This document shows, one piece after another, positions 1 to 18,416 of a stretch of 64,000 nt of DNA. The number at the start of each line of letters is the position of its first letter. The first letter of the stretch is position 1. The notes beneath the pieces were generated by a model. The model did not search any database. It saw only the letters and a program-made list of their open reading frames with translations, and was not told the DNA's origin. The stretch lies in the NCBI GenBank assembly GCA_033439295.1, contig JAVTLE010000023.1, positions 2,702,530 through 2,766,529 on the forward strand, written 5' to 3'. The position numbers and the translations under genes are program-made. Origin of the DNA: Deuterostichococcus epilithicus. Taxonomy: Eukaryota; Chlorophyta; Trebouxiophyceae; Prasiolales; Stichococcaceae.

Positions 1-416
1 TGCACCTTATTTAGGGGGCTGGAGAAGGGCAGCTCGGTGCCCGCCCGGCGGAGGACGCTGTACTGCGCCTTTGTGAGCAGCTGGCGCCACTCTTCATCGC
101 TGTGCACGACGCTGAACTGCAACTGCAGTCACACAAGGTTGACCCACATGACAGCACTGATCACAACCGATAACAAGAGAAGTTCAGCGCGCACGTTGCC
201 GCGCATGTCTGACTGAGGGGGAAGCCTTGTCGCCACCGACACCATGCAATGCTGCGTGGGCACCTGTTCCGCATACGCTGAACGAGAGCCGAGCGGACCC
301 CCGACTGCAGCAGCTGCTGCGAGGCCCAGCAGCAGCTGCCGCCTCTTGCTGCCGTCCGGAGCCCCGGCGCCGGCCGCACATCTTGTGTGGCACCTGCGTG
401 ACACGTTGCAGTGCCA
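1..416 (-). CDS. MSRB: Peptide methionine-(R)-S-oxide reductase (MsrB), 5' exons, partial
   Basis: The gene runs off the left edge on the minus strand. The exon at 116..6 encodes the start of an MsrB domain: SDEEWRQLLTKAQYSVLRRAG, then GTELPFSSPLN, and a GTGCA donor at 5..1. The zinc and catalytic cysteines lie beyond the edge. A preceding exon at 416..264 (51 codons, phase 0 at both ends) holds twin arginines, an alanine-rich hydrophobic stretch and AYA before the join (RRQLLLGLAAAAAVGG...AYAEQ). That is the layout of a Tat-type thylakoid-lumen signal. MsrB reduces methionine-R-sulfoxide in oxidised proteins. The plastid transit part must sit in an upstream exon. A possible ATG is at 505, with a short exon ending in CTTTGCAGC, but this is not proven. 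The family call is firm; the lumen location is inferred. Confidence 0.72.
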
Positions 417-1083
417 CTGCAGTCCCGCCAGCTGCAGCAGAACGACCTCATCCAGCTCTTCATATAGTCAGGCGCTACCACGATTCTGAACGCTGCAAAG
501 CTGCATGCTCAAGGGCGCTGAAGGGCGTGCTGGAATGGCCTCATGCCTCAATACTCGGGGCAAAGGCAATAACCTACCTGCAAGAGTGGATCCTCGACCT
601 TTGAGGCGCTGAACAGACAGCCCTCTGGCGCAGTTGGCGCGCTGCAGGACAGCGCTGCGATTCCAGGATTGTGCCAAAGATCGTGTGCGACTGAAGCGCC
701 TGCACCGACGTCATGATCGCAGAGACGCGCCGAGCTGACAATCTGACAATCTTGACAATCTTGTTATCCGAGCTGACCAAAAAAAGTCAGTCCACGCTTC
801 ACGTTTCTGCACTCATGTTTTTGAACACATCGCAATTCGTGTCCTGCAATCCTGATCACTCTAGAAACTGTTCACGAGCAAGAAACCAAAGCAGTACAAG
901 CAAAGTCGACATGAATTGATACAGGCGCAACTCCTCCTGAGGGCCGGTGTGTTTGCGATTGCGTTGCTGTCCATGTGCATGGCCTGTGGACCGCCTGTGG
1001 GAAGGCCGCTGGCCTCTTGGCCCGACCTCTATGCTGCAGCGATCCACACAGCATGCGGGCTCGGCTGCAGGGTGCTGCTGTCA
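417..1083. other. Gap between MsrB 5' exon and MCM2 stop
   Basis: This stretch should hold the first exon and promoter of the MsrB gene and the 3' untranslated region of MCM2, both on the minus strand. A minus-strand frame across 677..468 is basic and rich in Ser, Arg and Leu, like a transit peptide, but it has no good upstream ATG. No other gene is supported here. Confidence 0.4.
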
Positions 1084-8110
<7,027 letters not shown>

Positions 8111-8379
8111 CTGCTAGCAGGCAGCGACGCAGGAAGATGATGGAGGTGCTATGCACAGCATTTGTTGCACGTCGTTAGGCTGCGAGCTGCAGTGACGGTC
8201 TGAATGATGCACGCGATACTCGACTCATTTCAAACTGTCTGCTAGGGGAACGGCGTGTATGCTGAGCGTCCTCCTTCTTGCACCAGCTTTGACTAGCTAT
8301 TCTAATCGGATGTTCCCGGCACGACCAACATCCCCAACCGAGGACCGCACTTCCAGTGAACTGCGTTTGCGGCTGCGAG

Positions 8380-11300
8380 TCAAACGACGGGCACGAGAGT
8401 CCGCCGCTTCCCGAACTCCTCGATGTCTGTCAGCGGCCGGTCCGGCGCCGCGTCGCCGCCGCCGCCGCCGCCGCACCGTTGTGACGTCTCCACCACCAGC
8501 TGCCCGCATGCGCCACTGATATCTTGGCCCTGCAGTTGGGCCGAGGCACTTGAGAGAAAGCAGAGGGCAATTATTGTAATCGCCGGAACTGCCAAAACAC
8601 TTCAGCTGCATCGAACTGGGGGCAGGCACAGCTGCAGTGCAGGAGAACCACGGGTGATTGAGCGACTGCTCTACAGACTTCCAATAATCACCTTCTCCCT
8701 GCGGATGGTCGTTGGGACGCCGTACTCCTGACGCAGGATGCGCTGGAACTCCAGGGTGCGCTCCGGGCCCGGGGCCTCGAAACTGATGGTCGGGCTGCAA
8801 CGGCAAAACGAATGCTCGCCCAGGACTGGCAGCATGCTGAGAGGTGTGCAGCTGCTGGAACAACGCCTGCTACAGGCTGCCTGCCTGCCGTGCTGCCTCG
8901 CAGACACTGTTCAGCAGCAGTTTTCGCTGGAGCATTTCACAGCATTCGAACCGCCTCACACGCGGACGCGGCCTTGCCAGAGGGGCTTGGCCGGCCTGGA
9001 GGAGGGGGACGGCACCTGTAAATGGGGTTCCAGGGGATGAGGTTCTGCACGACATTGCGGCCGCGGAGTAGGGCGCCCAGCTCGTGCGCCTGCTCCGGGT
9101 TGTCGTTCACCCCCCGTAGCATCACATACTCAAAAAACACCTGCGCGTGTGAAGCCGCCGGCAGGTTATTCCGGGTGTAGAAAGGTTGTCCAGCGTGTTG
9201 AACTGTCTGGCAGCCTCAGTCAATCCGGCATCCTGTCGCAACATCTCCAAGGTGATGCATTTACGGGACGACCCGGCGACGAGGCTGTGCAGGCGTGATC
9301 TTGGTGAAGGCAGTCGCGGGGCGGGGTTGGAGAGCAGGCCAGCAGACCTTTTGCCGCGTGCGCTGCTGGTATGTCTCGATCGCCGCCATCAGCTTGTCCA
9401 GCTTGTACGCAGCCGCCGATGGCACGATGCTCTTCCGCAGCTCCTGTGCAAGTTGAAGAATTTGCATCAAGTAGATGATCGCAGTAGATGATCGCATGAT
9501 CGTGCAGGTCGTGCATGAGCCGCAAATGAAGCAAAGGTTGACCCCGACAACCATAACTTTCAATTGCTTCACATCGCCCTGAAACTTGAGCATGCAAAAT
9601 GCAGAGGCAGAACTTCGCCACACCTGGTTCGGTGCGTGCAGCGACAGTGCCAGGCTGACACCCGGCAGGTCGTCCGCGAGTTGGAGAATGCGAGGGATGA
9701 CGCCGACAGTTGACACTGTGACGGCAGACCGCCGCAGGCCGAAGTACCGCCCGTCCGTCATCATCGACACCGCCGGCCTGACCGCGTTGTAGTTGTTCAG
9801 CGGCTCCTGTGGTGCAGCAGTGTGCATTCGTCACGGCTCAATCTCTGCTTCCTGTTCTGTGCCTTTCAGGCCCGCTGGGCTTCTCTGTGCCCTTTGCATG
9901 TGTCGTTGTCAGTCGGGGTGGTACAGGGCAGTCAGTAGATGGCGGCAGCTGCAGCATGCGTTGTGCTGGGTTTGTAAGCTGTGAGACGCCATGCACTTCT
10001 TGAGAGGTGCGGCGCAGCTGCGGCATGGGAGGTGTGAGTGTGCAGGATGCCGAGCAGCGCACCCCCATGCCCATGAAGACGACGTTGCGGATTGGGGCCA
10101 GTGTGCGCGCATGCACCAGCTGCTCCACTATCTCCCCTGCCGTCAGATCACCCTGCCGCAGCGGGTGGGCATCGTCGGTTGGTGCCAAATGCTGCCGACA
10201 GCACGCATTTTCCAACATAGGGGTTGAAACACGCTCTAGACAGCTGCAGGAAACCTTGTCCTGAGGCATGATGAATTTTCCGCCACATTGGTGCTGAGCG
10301 GATGAGAGTCTTAAGTCCCGATCTTGGGGCCCATGGTGCCTGTGAGCAATAGGTGCATCTGGAAGTGGGCCCGACAAGATTTGCACTAGGTGGTGACCTG
10401 TGTATCATCAGCTCCACTGTCCCAGGGCTCGAGGAATCCCCACCTTGAGGCCCATGGTGCCGGTGGCGCAGAAGGTGCAGCCCATCTGGCAGCCCACCTC
10501 CGAGGACACGCACAGCGTCGCGCGCGAGCCGCCGGTGGAGATCATGCTGTCCGCCTCATCGCCCGCCTGCACGATGTCTGCACAGCCAGAACAACCAACC
10601 CGGGATCAGCGAGTGTCTTGACTGCCGGGCGCCCGACAGCCTGCACGGAATCTGAACAACGACACCAACGAGCCGGGATCAGTAGGTTTCTAACGGCCGA
10701 GCTGCTGAACTGCCAGCACGACGTCTGCACCGCAGGCCGCCGACCCAGGGGCCAATCTTGTGGATGACATACTGAGATCCTTAATGGACGGTTGGCAGGA
10801 AATGCAGATATGAGACATTCAAGCACCTTGGAGGTGGGCACGCACGAGTTGGTGTTCACGTCAGTGCACCTGAGGTGTCGTAGTGCATGATGACGGCCTC
10901 CACCGTGAGACCGTCCTGCAGCTCCAGCAGCAGCTTGGAGGTCTCGCCGTCCGACGAGTGCTGCGCCTCCACAACCTGGCGGGCACATACAACGGCTGGC
11001 TGCTTCCCGAAGGATGACGAATGCACGCAGCTCAGCTCCCCATCTGACTTCTGTAATTGTGCGCTGCATCCAGTCTGTCTCGCATGAGCAAACGAACAGT
11101 GCGACACCCGACGTGGCTGTAAGGTGCCATCAGAGCAAATCTCCGGATGAAATCTGGCTGGCATGCGTACCTTGGAGGTGGTCCTGACGAAGTCTTTCTC
11201 GAGGACACTGACCGCCGCCTTAGGAAAGCCCGGGATGCTGTCCCATGCCGCGTCAGGGAAGCGCGTCAGGTGCCTGCGCGACATGCGGGAGCTCTCAGAG

Positions 11301-11540
11301 CTCGCTGCCGCACCGCACGGTGCACACAAGGCGACAACTCGAGCAAACGAGGTCGCAACAAAGATCCGCACAACAGTGCTATGCACGAATCTATGCTAGT
11401 CCACTGTTGAGGACGCCGAAGGAAACTCACTTGTATAGCGTGGCAACATGGACATCTTTGATGCCGGCTTCTGCAAATGCGGCCTGCACCGCCGCGTCAT
11501 CGTACACCGACTGCGGCGACAGACGCCGCTTCTTCACCAT
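8380..11540 (-). CDS. rlmN: RlmN/Cfr-family radical SAM RNA methyltransferase
   Basis: Dual-specificity adenine-C2 methyltransferase of the RlmN type (23S rRNA/tRNA in bacteria), here nuclear encoded. Exons: 11540-11431, 11273-11171, 10975-10870, 10577-10444, 10152-10063, 9806-9624, 9443-9348, 9140-9016, 8794-8692, 8529-8380; 399 residues, all in frame. The radical-SAM cluster motif CQMGCTFC gives Cys136, Cys140 and Cys143. Cys129 sits seven residues upstream and Cys358 is in SGACGQL. These match the two mechanistic cysteines of bacterial RlmN (C118, C355). [24 protein letters not shown] and LIPWNP are further family signatures. The start [11 protein letters not shown] shows no obvious transit peptide, so an organellar target is not visible. 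A Gly-run follows [11 protein letters not shown] near the C-terminus. The start lies 138 bp downstream of the LYR gene stop. Confidence 0.93.
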
Positions 11541-11678
11541 TGCTTCTGCGCTGTTTCAGCCGCCGCGCTGTCGGTGCAGGCTGCTGCTGTGCCCCGCGGC
11601 TGCGTCAGCGCCTTGGGATATGAAGGCGGCTGCAGCTCTAGGCAGCTTCTGAACCGATCAAATTCGTCGCTTGCGATG

Positions 11679-12078
11679 CTACTCGTTCATGAGCAGCGTC
11701 TCCCGCAGCTGCTTCAGCTGCGCGCGCCCGTCTGACAGCAGGTACTTGCGGGCGTAATTGTCCGTCTCGCCGCGGTGCGCCTCGAAGCCCTGCCGAATCT
11801 GCTCCCTCACCTCGCCTGGTGCGGAACGACGGCCAGGTGAGCCCCAGGAGGCGCTGTCGTGGGCTTGGATGTTTCGGCGGGCACCCAGCAGCACCGACTT
11901 GTGAGGCGACACGACACAATTGAAACGCATGCAAAGTGCTGGACCACTGCTACACAGAGTCCACAGCAGTTGCAATACCCTGTGCGGCGGGGGGTGCCTT
12001 CTGCGCCGTCCTGAGGAAACTCCGATACAGTTTCAGCACCTCGCCGCGGAGCACGAAGCCTCTTAGGGATTCGCTCAT
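11679..12078 (-). CDS. LYRM2: LYR-motif (Complex1_LYR) protein, LYRM2-like
   Basis: Two exons, 12078-11979 and 11815-11679, join in phase 1 to give 78 residues beginning MSESLRGFVLRGEVLKLYRS. LYR proteins are small mitochondrial three-helix proteins that bind acyl-carrier protein or help complex I and Fe-S assembly. The LYR tripeptide at residues 17-19, then FLRTAQK, a basic helix with FEAHRGETD, and the C-terminal GRAQLKQLRETL match LYRM2-type members in length and order. The start is divergent from the + strand methyltransferase at 12315, so the 236 bp between them is a shared promoter region. No separate targeting peptide is visible; LYR proteins often have little or none. The exact LYRM subtype is inferred. 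Confidence 0.82.
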
Positions 12079-12314
12079 CAGCTGTGCAAATCTTACTTGA
12101 CCAGATGTAAAAGTCTCAAGTGCAGTTTGTGTGACACAGATCGTTCGCCGCGAATGCAGCCGCAAGCCACGTAGACATGACGACAGGCGAGCACGCATCG
12201 ACTCGCTTGCCTACACGGTTCAGAGCACAAAAATTTATTCTTTTGGTGATTTGCTGATGTTCCACGCATCCCGGGCGGGCACTGGACAAGCGATCTTAAG
12301 AAACGCTCACAGCC
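12079..12314. promoter_or_regulatory. Divergent promoter region, LYRM gene / methyltransferase gene
   Basis: These 236 bp separate two divergent ATGs. The part next to the + strand gene (about 12240-12314) is recognisably repeated in inverted orientation upstream of the exon-1 copy at 37113, including GGACAAGCGATCTT and GCAGCCATG-like bases before the ATG. That supports a conserved promoter or leader here. No TATA box stands out. Confidence 0.4.
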
Positions 12315-14995
12315 ATGTTGCAGGCATACAGCCATCCACAATGTATGTGCGGCAGCCTGCAGACTGGCAGGAGGCATCCCTTTACGCACAGCCACCGTTC
12401 TCCCTTGCAAAGGCGGAGTTCAGCCCCACAGGCGTGCAAACGCAGGCAGCAGTGCAGGGCGTCACAGGACAGCGGCAGCGGCAAACGCAGCACACCGTCA
12501 GCTGAGACGTTTGATTCGTCAAGCAGCAGCCCCTTGGAACACCGGCCTCAGCAGTTTGTGGAGATCAGCGCGGCCCCGACGCAGCAGCAGGCGGCGGCGT
12601 TTCTTGGGACGCCAAAAGGTGCTGCGGCGGCGCTGGCCGTCGCCGGCATAGCGGGCCTGGGTCTTAGAGCTCTCTTTGGTCGGGGCTCGAGGTGCTTCAC
12701 TCTCAGACACCCCACCCTTGGCTTCACGTTGCGAGCACTGCCTGGCACTTTGGCGGTCCGTGCCGGCAGACGGCTGGCATGGAGGACAGACTTGCTGCCC
12801 TGCAGTGGCCCAACGCGATCTGCCAATCCGCTCTTGCTGAAGTGACCAGTATCCTCTGACCCTGTGCAGGGCGTACCAGGACGACAACAGCGTTGGCAAG
12901 GAGTACGACGCCTGGACCAACGAGGGCATTCTGGAGGCGTACTGGGGGGAGCACATTCATCTGGGATATTACAACGATCAGGTGCAACAGCAGCAGCATC
13001 GATGTCCCTCTGCAACTGTGACCACAAAGCCAGCGTCTTGCATGGCCTCACGCTACTTCATTTGGAGTTGTCAGCCATGCTCTTGCGCCTGCCCTGCCAT
13101 GGCTGCCCTCATGGCGGATCAGCCAGGGTCGGTCCAATGCGCAACAGGAGCGGGCGGCGGGGTACAAGAAAAAGGACTTCAAGGGCGCCAAATTCGACTT
13201 TGTGGACGAGATGCTTGCCTGGGGGCTAGGGTCCCGGGACGCGGCGCCGCCGGCTCGCATCCTGGACGTCGGCTGCGGCTTCGGCGGCACCTCCCGCCAC
13301 CTAGCCAAGAAGTTCCGCAGCGCCCAAGTGGAAGGTGGGCGAGGCCGGCAGCGGCGACTGCAAAAAGTTCAATCTGCAATCTGGCTTGACACTGGGCCTG
13401 ATGCACAATTCCAGGCGCACACCGTGCCGCACGACAGGGCTTTGGCAAATATGCCTTTCTGCCGCACATTCCATCACTGCCAGCTGCTCAGGCTGCTCTG
13501 CTACTATCAGCTGATTTGTCACTGTCGGCGCAGGCATCACACTGTCGCCGGCGCAGGTTCAGCGCGGCACGGAGTTGGCAAAGGAGCAGGGTGTCAGCAA
13601 TGCACACTTCCAGGCATGGCCTCTGAAAGCGCTGGTCCTGTGACGAGCTGCCCCGAACACTGCGGCGGCTGCTCCTTCAGGATGCTGGTCTTGTCTTGGC
13701 CAACAGCGCGCACAGTTTCTCGGGCATCAGCATCGCTGCGACAAGAATTGCCCGATGCCGAAGCCCGTTTCATGGCAAGTGCCATGGCACGGCGCCAACG
13801 CTCAGGTGAACATGCTGTGCAGGTGATGGACGCGCTGAAGATGGACTGGCCGGACGACAACTTCGACCTGGTGTGGGCCTGCGAGTCTGGGGAGCACATG
13901 CCCGACAAGAAATTGTATGTGGAGGAGATGACGCGTGTCCTCAAGCCAGGTGCAGATGTGGTGCTATCTGTTTGCTGCTATGTACGCATGCATGACCTCC
14001 AACCAGGGTGCGGACCTTCTGGCTGTGCTCCATTGCCGGCTCGTGGCACATCCACCTGACAAGCAGCTGTGCGTGAGGTGACATGTGTCCTCAAGTCGGT
14101 GCACATATGTGCGGGTGTGCAAGGCTGGTGGTTGATGCAGGGCTAGTTTAACTAACCTCGAGGTCTTGAATCCTTGCTTGTCTCAAATTTGCCTGTCTCA
14201 AAGGTGCAGACGAGGTGCAGGTCAAGCATGTGACCTTTGCCACACGCCCGGCTGAGAGCAGGGCACGCCGCAATGGGCTGCAGGCGGCAGGATCATCATC
14301 GCCACGTGGTGCCAACGGGAGGAGACGCCGCAGACACCCTTCACTGACAAGGAGAAGGCGGAGCTGGACTTCCTGTACACCGAGTGGGCGCACCCCTACT
14401 TCATCTCCATCCAGGAGTATGAGCGCCTCATGCGGGTGTGATCTTAGGGTTTTGGGTTTACCAAACGCCGCATGCAGGCATGGTCAGGAGGGACCCTGCG
14501 CGTGTCTGTCACACACCTGTGAAAATCTCAGGAGGCCTCCTCTATCGGGTTTCCCACGTCGGCTTTGCCGCGGCCGTTGCTCGCTGCAAATCCCTGGCCC
14601 CACCACAGCCCCTCGCAAGGGGCTGGAGACCATTGTGCGCAAGGGATGCCAGGATTTGTGCCAGACCCCGCGTGGCCCTGGGGCGACGTCGAGAGGCATC
14701 TGATGTGTTGGTCTTCGGAACTGCTATGACCCGAATCTTGGTGGCGAAACTGCAGGGCACTGGCCGGCTGGAGCAAGTTGACACGGCAGACTGGACGGAG
14801 CCGACGCTGCCGTCGTGGCGCCACTCCATCTGGGTGGGTGTGTACAACCCCTGGCCCGTCATTGCGAAGCTCAACCCCGTCATCTGGTACAAGACGGTGC
14901 GGGAGATTGTGACGCTGGAGCGCATGCACCGCGCTTTTGACAGCGGCCTCATGGAGTATGGCATGATGCGGGCCGTCAAAACGAAGGGGCCATAG
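12315..14995 (+). CDS. MPBQ/tocopherol-type quinone C-methyltransferase, chloroplast
   Basis: SAM-dependent methyltransferase of the tocopherol/plastoquinone pathway, related to gamma-tocopherol methyltransferase and cyanobacterial MPBQ/MSBQ methyltransferase. Exons: 12315-12691, 12870-12981, 13148-13334, 13534-13613, 13823-13949, 14284-14435, 14756-14995; 424 residues, all in frame. Residues 1-75 are Ser/Arg/Gln-rich like a transit peptide, then comes a hydrophobic segment (AAAALAVAGIAGLGL). The catalytic part has WGEHIHLGYY, SAM motif I DVGCGFGGTSR, GITLSPAQ, SGEHMPD and a C-terminal EIVTLERMHRAF...GLMEYGM tail that resembles the MPBQ-type enzymes. The exon ending at 13613 uses an apparent GC donor. 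Part of exon 5 and its donor is duplicated in the next intron. Exon 1 has an inverted copy at 37113-36757. Which ring substrate it methylates cannot be read from sequence. Confidence 0.87.
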
Positions 14996-15775
14996 GCGCC
15001 GAAAGCGGATCTGCCCACTTGCTTCTTAGCTGATGCGTGCAGACGGCGATCTCGGTGCTCACCTCTGATGCACAGCCCACCTTTTGTGGGCACTCAATTT
15101 TGGGGCTGCACGGCCTTGCCGCAGACTAAACCAACGATGCTGGCTGTGGTGCAGCATCTCATCACAAACGGAGACTAGGATTGAATACATCTGGTTTATT
15201 GACGTATCTTTGTTTCGTTCATACGGTTGTCTGGCTCTCTGCGTGCAGTCGCAATTTCGATATCGCTTACAATATCGTCACAATGGCTGCGCATGCCCAG
15301 GCGTACAATGTCTCCCACCTCTGCAAGGTTAGCATGTTCCAAACCATCTGCTTGAGAGAGCATCATCGAAGTTTCCGCAGTGGTTCAATGAGGCTGCGAC
15401 ATGGTGAGGTTGCATGGCGCAACATCCACATATATGCTGCCGCCACTGCTTGGTGACACAAATCACTGCTAAAGTGTCACACACTGCTCTCAGCGGAACA
15501 AATCAGCACCCAAACAAGCTGTCAATCAGCGCAGGCCAGCGTGACATCCAGGGCAGCACAGAGCCGCCGCCATGACCTTGTTCCTGGCGCAAATGCCATT
15601 CAAATGCTTGCTCCCGGAAAGGACCTCCATGCCTCCATAATGCACCGCCTTGAGTCTTGCACTGAGAGCTGAGGGTGCTTCCGTTCATGGACTTGCTGGA
15701 CCACAATTGATTCCGCCCAAGCCTTTAACGGGCGCCTCGCTTCCAGTCAAGAGGATCAGATCAGCAACATCGCCA
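14996..15775. other. Convergent intergenic region
   Basis: The stops of the + strand methyltransferase (14995) and the - strand membrane gene (15776) face each other across this stretch. I see AT-richer sequence around 15170-15330 fitting 3' untranslated regions, and no supported gene or RNA. Confidence 0.4.
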
Positions 15776-17360
15776 TCAGGGCGCCCGCGCCTTGATGAGC
15801 TTGTTAAGGCTGAAGCCTGAGGAGGAGCGCTGTAGTCCTTGCGGCTTAGGCGAGGGCATCGCCGTCAGCGCCACCCGCGGCGAAGACGACGGCGACTGCG
15901 CCTGCTTCTTGCGCATGGCGCTGGTAATGGACGCAGAGACGTCCAGGCCCCACTCGTACACCACCTGAACCATTTAAGACATTTGAGATAGGGTATATGT
16001 GAAACCTAACCAGCACCCGACACCGTGTTTGCTGCCGTTGCTGCTGATGGGCGCCGGGACGTCCAGGCTCTACACCACCTGGATGCATTGTCCTCTCCAA
16101 CCCCACTGCGAGGCAAGCCTTGACGGTCTGCGCATGCTGGGCATGAGAAACAGGATCCAGCATGCTGGATCAGGCCACCTGACCAGCCCCCCCCTGCCCC
16201 CCCTTTCCGGAATGCAAGACCGTAGTCTGCGAGCTGCTACCATGCCAGGTGCACAAAGCTGAGCTGACAACAGGTCCCACGGGCTGCCGGCCTGTGCGCG
16301 CGCCTTGAAGGGCTTCACGACGCGGCGCGCGTGCTCCGACTTGCGCGTCTCGAACTTCCGCGCCACAACGTACAGGTAGATCCTGCCGGCACGCCATGAT
16401 CCAGTGTCAGCTCGTCGACAGCGACCATTCAGAAACACAGAGGCCCCACTGCTCAGGACACACGAGCCTGCGGGCAGTGTGCCCAGAGCTGGCTCACCGG
16501 CTGCATCGGCAGGGCTGTGCACCGCTGAAATGCTCCAAGAGGAAACAACGATGCGCACCAGTACAGGAAGGCAGCCAGGTGCACCGCCACCAGCAGCAGC
16601 AGGATGCTGCCATGACCGTGCCACAGGCCGTGCGGCGGCTGCAGGTGCTCCTTCCCGCTTCCGCCCGTGTCCAGGTCCATGGCATCGCCCGGCAGGCCGC
16701 CGGCCTCCCCAGCCTCCTGCACATGACCCGGGTGAATTTTTAGCAGCTAGGAACGGAGAAACCAGGTCAAGGTTGCTCAATCGAGATGCAGGCAGGCATA
16801 TGGCACTAGATGCTGCAGCCCTGCACGCCCCGACTGCCGCGCAAACAACAGAAACTCGAGGACTGCCAGACTGATGAGCCGCCCTCGGAAAGCACTTGGC
16901 GAAACACTCGGCAGGCAGGCACACACCAGTCTGGGCAGCGCAGTCGCAGAGTCCAGCGTCGTCGTCGCTCGCGCGCGGCTCGCTACGTTTGACGCTAGCT
17001 CTGAGCTGACATCAGACGCCATGTTGGACGCCGCCTCGGAGGCCTGCAAGTGTTTCAGAGATATATGTTGTACTTTTAGACATTTTTCGCAACATGTCTG
17101 AAAAAGGCGCTTGCGTTCACGACGAATGATGTGCAACTCGGATGCCGACTGGGGCGAGCGCAGGGCGCACCCGGATTGGCGGACAGAACCGCCACCCTTG
17201 ACAGGCCAGACATGCTCACCCGCTCAGCAGCGTCCGCGACGGATGTCATGAGGTCGACTGCACCGCCCTTGGCCCGGTGCACCAGCTCCGCCGCGTGCTT
17301 TCCGGCGCCGATCGCATTGCGGCCACCACTGGCGGCCAGCTCCTGCAGCAGCCACCGCAT
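15776..17360 (-). CDS. Small single-pass membrane protein of unknown function
   Basis: I do not recognise the family. Five exons join in frame: 17360-17196, 17043-16927, 16716-16559, 16382-16292, 15964-15776, giving 239 residues from MRWLLQELAASGGRN. The first part is Ala/Ser-rich and amphipathic (AADELVHRAKG-like helices, ASEAASNMASDVSSELASN). Residues about 128-150 form one long hydrophobic segment (GSILLLLVAVHLAAFLYWIY) that spans the exon 3/4 junction. A basic stretch follows (VARKFETRKSEHARRVVKPFKARAQ region), and the tail is Ser/Pro/Lys-rich. The exon ending at 16292 needs a GC donor to stay in frame. The ATG is preceded by a CTG/CAG repeat (17384-17420). The topology is inferred from hydropathy by eye. 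Confidence 0.6.
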
Positions 17361-17382
17361 GGCCACCAACGATATCTGTTGC

Positions 17383-17383
<1 letters not shown>

Positions 17384-17420
<37 letters not shown>
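17384..17420. repeat. (CTG)n / (CAG)n microsatellite upstream of the 17360 start
   Basis: About twelve uninterrupted CTG units on the + strand lie 24 bp upstream of the minus-strand ATG at 17360. On the coding strand this is a CAG run in the leader. A polyglutamine frame runs into the ATG, but a TAA closes it upstream and no ATG precedes the repeat. Confidence 0.8.
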
Positions 17421-17423
<3 letters not shown>

Positions 17424-17629
17424 CCTCTGCTTGGCAGCCGCTGACGAGCGCGTCAGGCTCGGCGCGAGTTACTGCTGCTATACTAGCGCCTCTCCGCCGA
17501 TTTCCGACCTCGCGGACTGCTGGCCAATCAGGGCAACCCGCCAAGACACTGCTTCAGCTGCGGGGCTGCCGTCAACGCAGTTGCTGCGGCTCCCGCGGTT
17601 GCTCAATTGGCTGGCGCAGGAACCCGCAG

Positions 17630-18416
17630 CTAGGACATCAGCATGTTGCTGAGTGTGAGGTCTGGCACTTCCCTGTAATCGCACTTGCCCAGCAGGTCGC
17701 CGAGTCGCGCCGCCAGCTGGTGCTTGCACTGCGTGAGCACAAGTTTCATCAGGTAGGATGCAGCTGCACTTTGCCAGATGCAAATGAGTTTTGATGAAGC
17801 GTGTTGAAGGTTGCAGCTCCGCTGCATGGTGCGAGTCAAAGCGCGGTGCGGATCCAGTGACAGAGCTGCGGCCATGCCACAGGCGGCGTTTTGACGATGC
17901 CAGGTCTTGAGACAGCAGATGCGACAGCATGCCGCATCGGAGGATGCGCTCACAAGGGCGGCCTCGTTCTTGCCGACGACGTCGAACTGGAAGGCCTTGC
18001 AGGAGCAGTAGTGCTCTGGGAACACGACGTAAGAGTCCACCTTCGACTTGCCGTGCACCTGCGCACCCCGGAACGTCAGCCACTGAAGCCTTTGCACAGG
18101 GTACTGCAGGGCGGCCGCCTGCCGCCCTGAGGTTGTTTCACTGGACAGGCCTTGCATCGCCAGGGGCGCACCACGAATATTCTGCGCCTGCTGCGAGCGG
18201 CGGTGAAACACAGGACGTTGCCGCCCTGGTCCAGGATCTTGAGCGCCTTGTCTAGTGTCTTGTCGAACAGGAAGTGCAAGCTGCATACATGCACCAAGGG
18301 AGGTGAGGGAAGAGCCGGCAGTCCACTGTCGGGTTCAGAGGAGAGTTGCAGCCGGACAGCATAGGTCAACAACACCCACACACACGGCACTCACCTGACC
18401 AGCTGCTCGTCGGTTA
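17630..18416 (-). CDS. ZSWIM7: SWIM zinc-finger protein, ZSWIM7/SWS1 homologue, 5' end unresolved
   Basis: Homologue of SWS1/ZSWIM7, the SWIM-domain partner of RAD51 paralogues in the Shu-type recombination complex. Exons placed: 18416-18395 (VTDEQLV), 18280-18172, 18058-17954, 17728-17630. They join in frame. SLHFLFDKTLDKALKILDQ matches the family's conserved N-terminal helix region, RRRIFVVHGKS follows, and the SWIM ligands are in YCSCKAF...LCKHQL (CxC...CxH). The tail CDYREVPDLTLSNMLMS aligns with the human C-terminus, and the stop is TAG at 17632-17630. The exon at 18416 starts in phase 1, so at least one upstream coding exon exists; I could not place it between 18420 and 19100. The family call is strong on the zinc motif plus flanks. 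Confidence 0.85.

Noticed and set aside
227-604. Plus-strand frames over the MsrB 5' exons
   Set aside because: They are antisense to an exon with a recognisable twin-arginine signal and have no motif.
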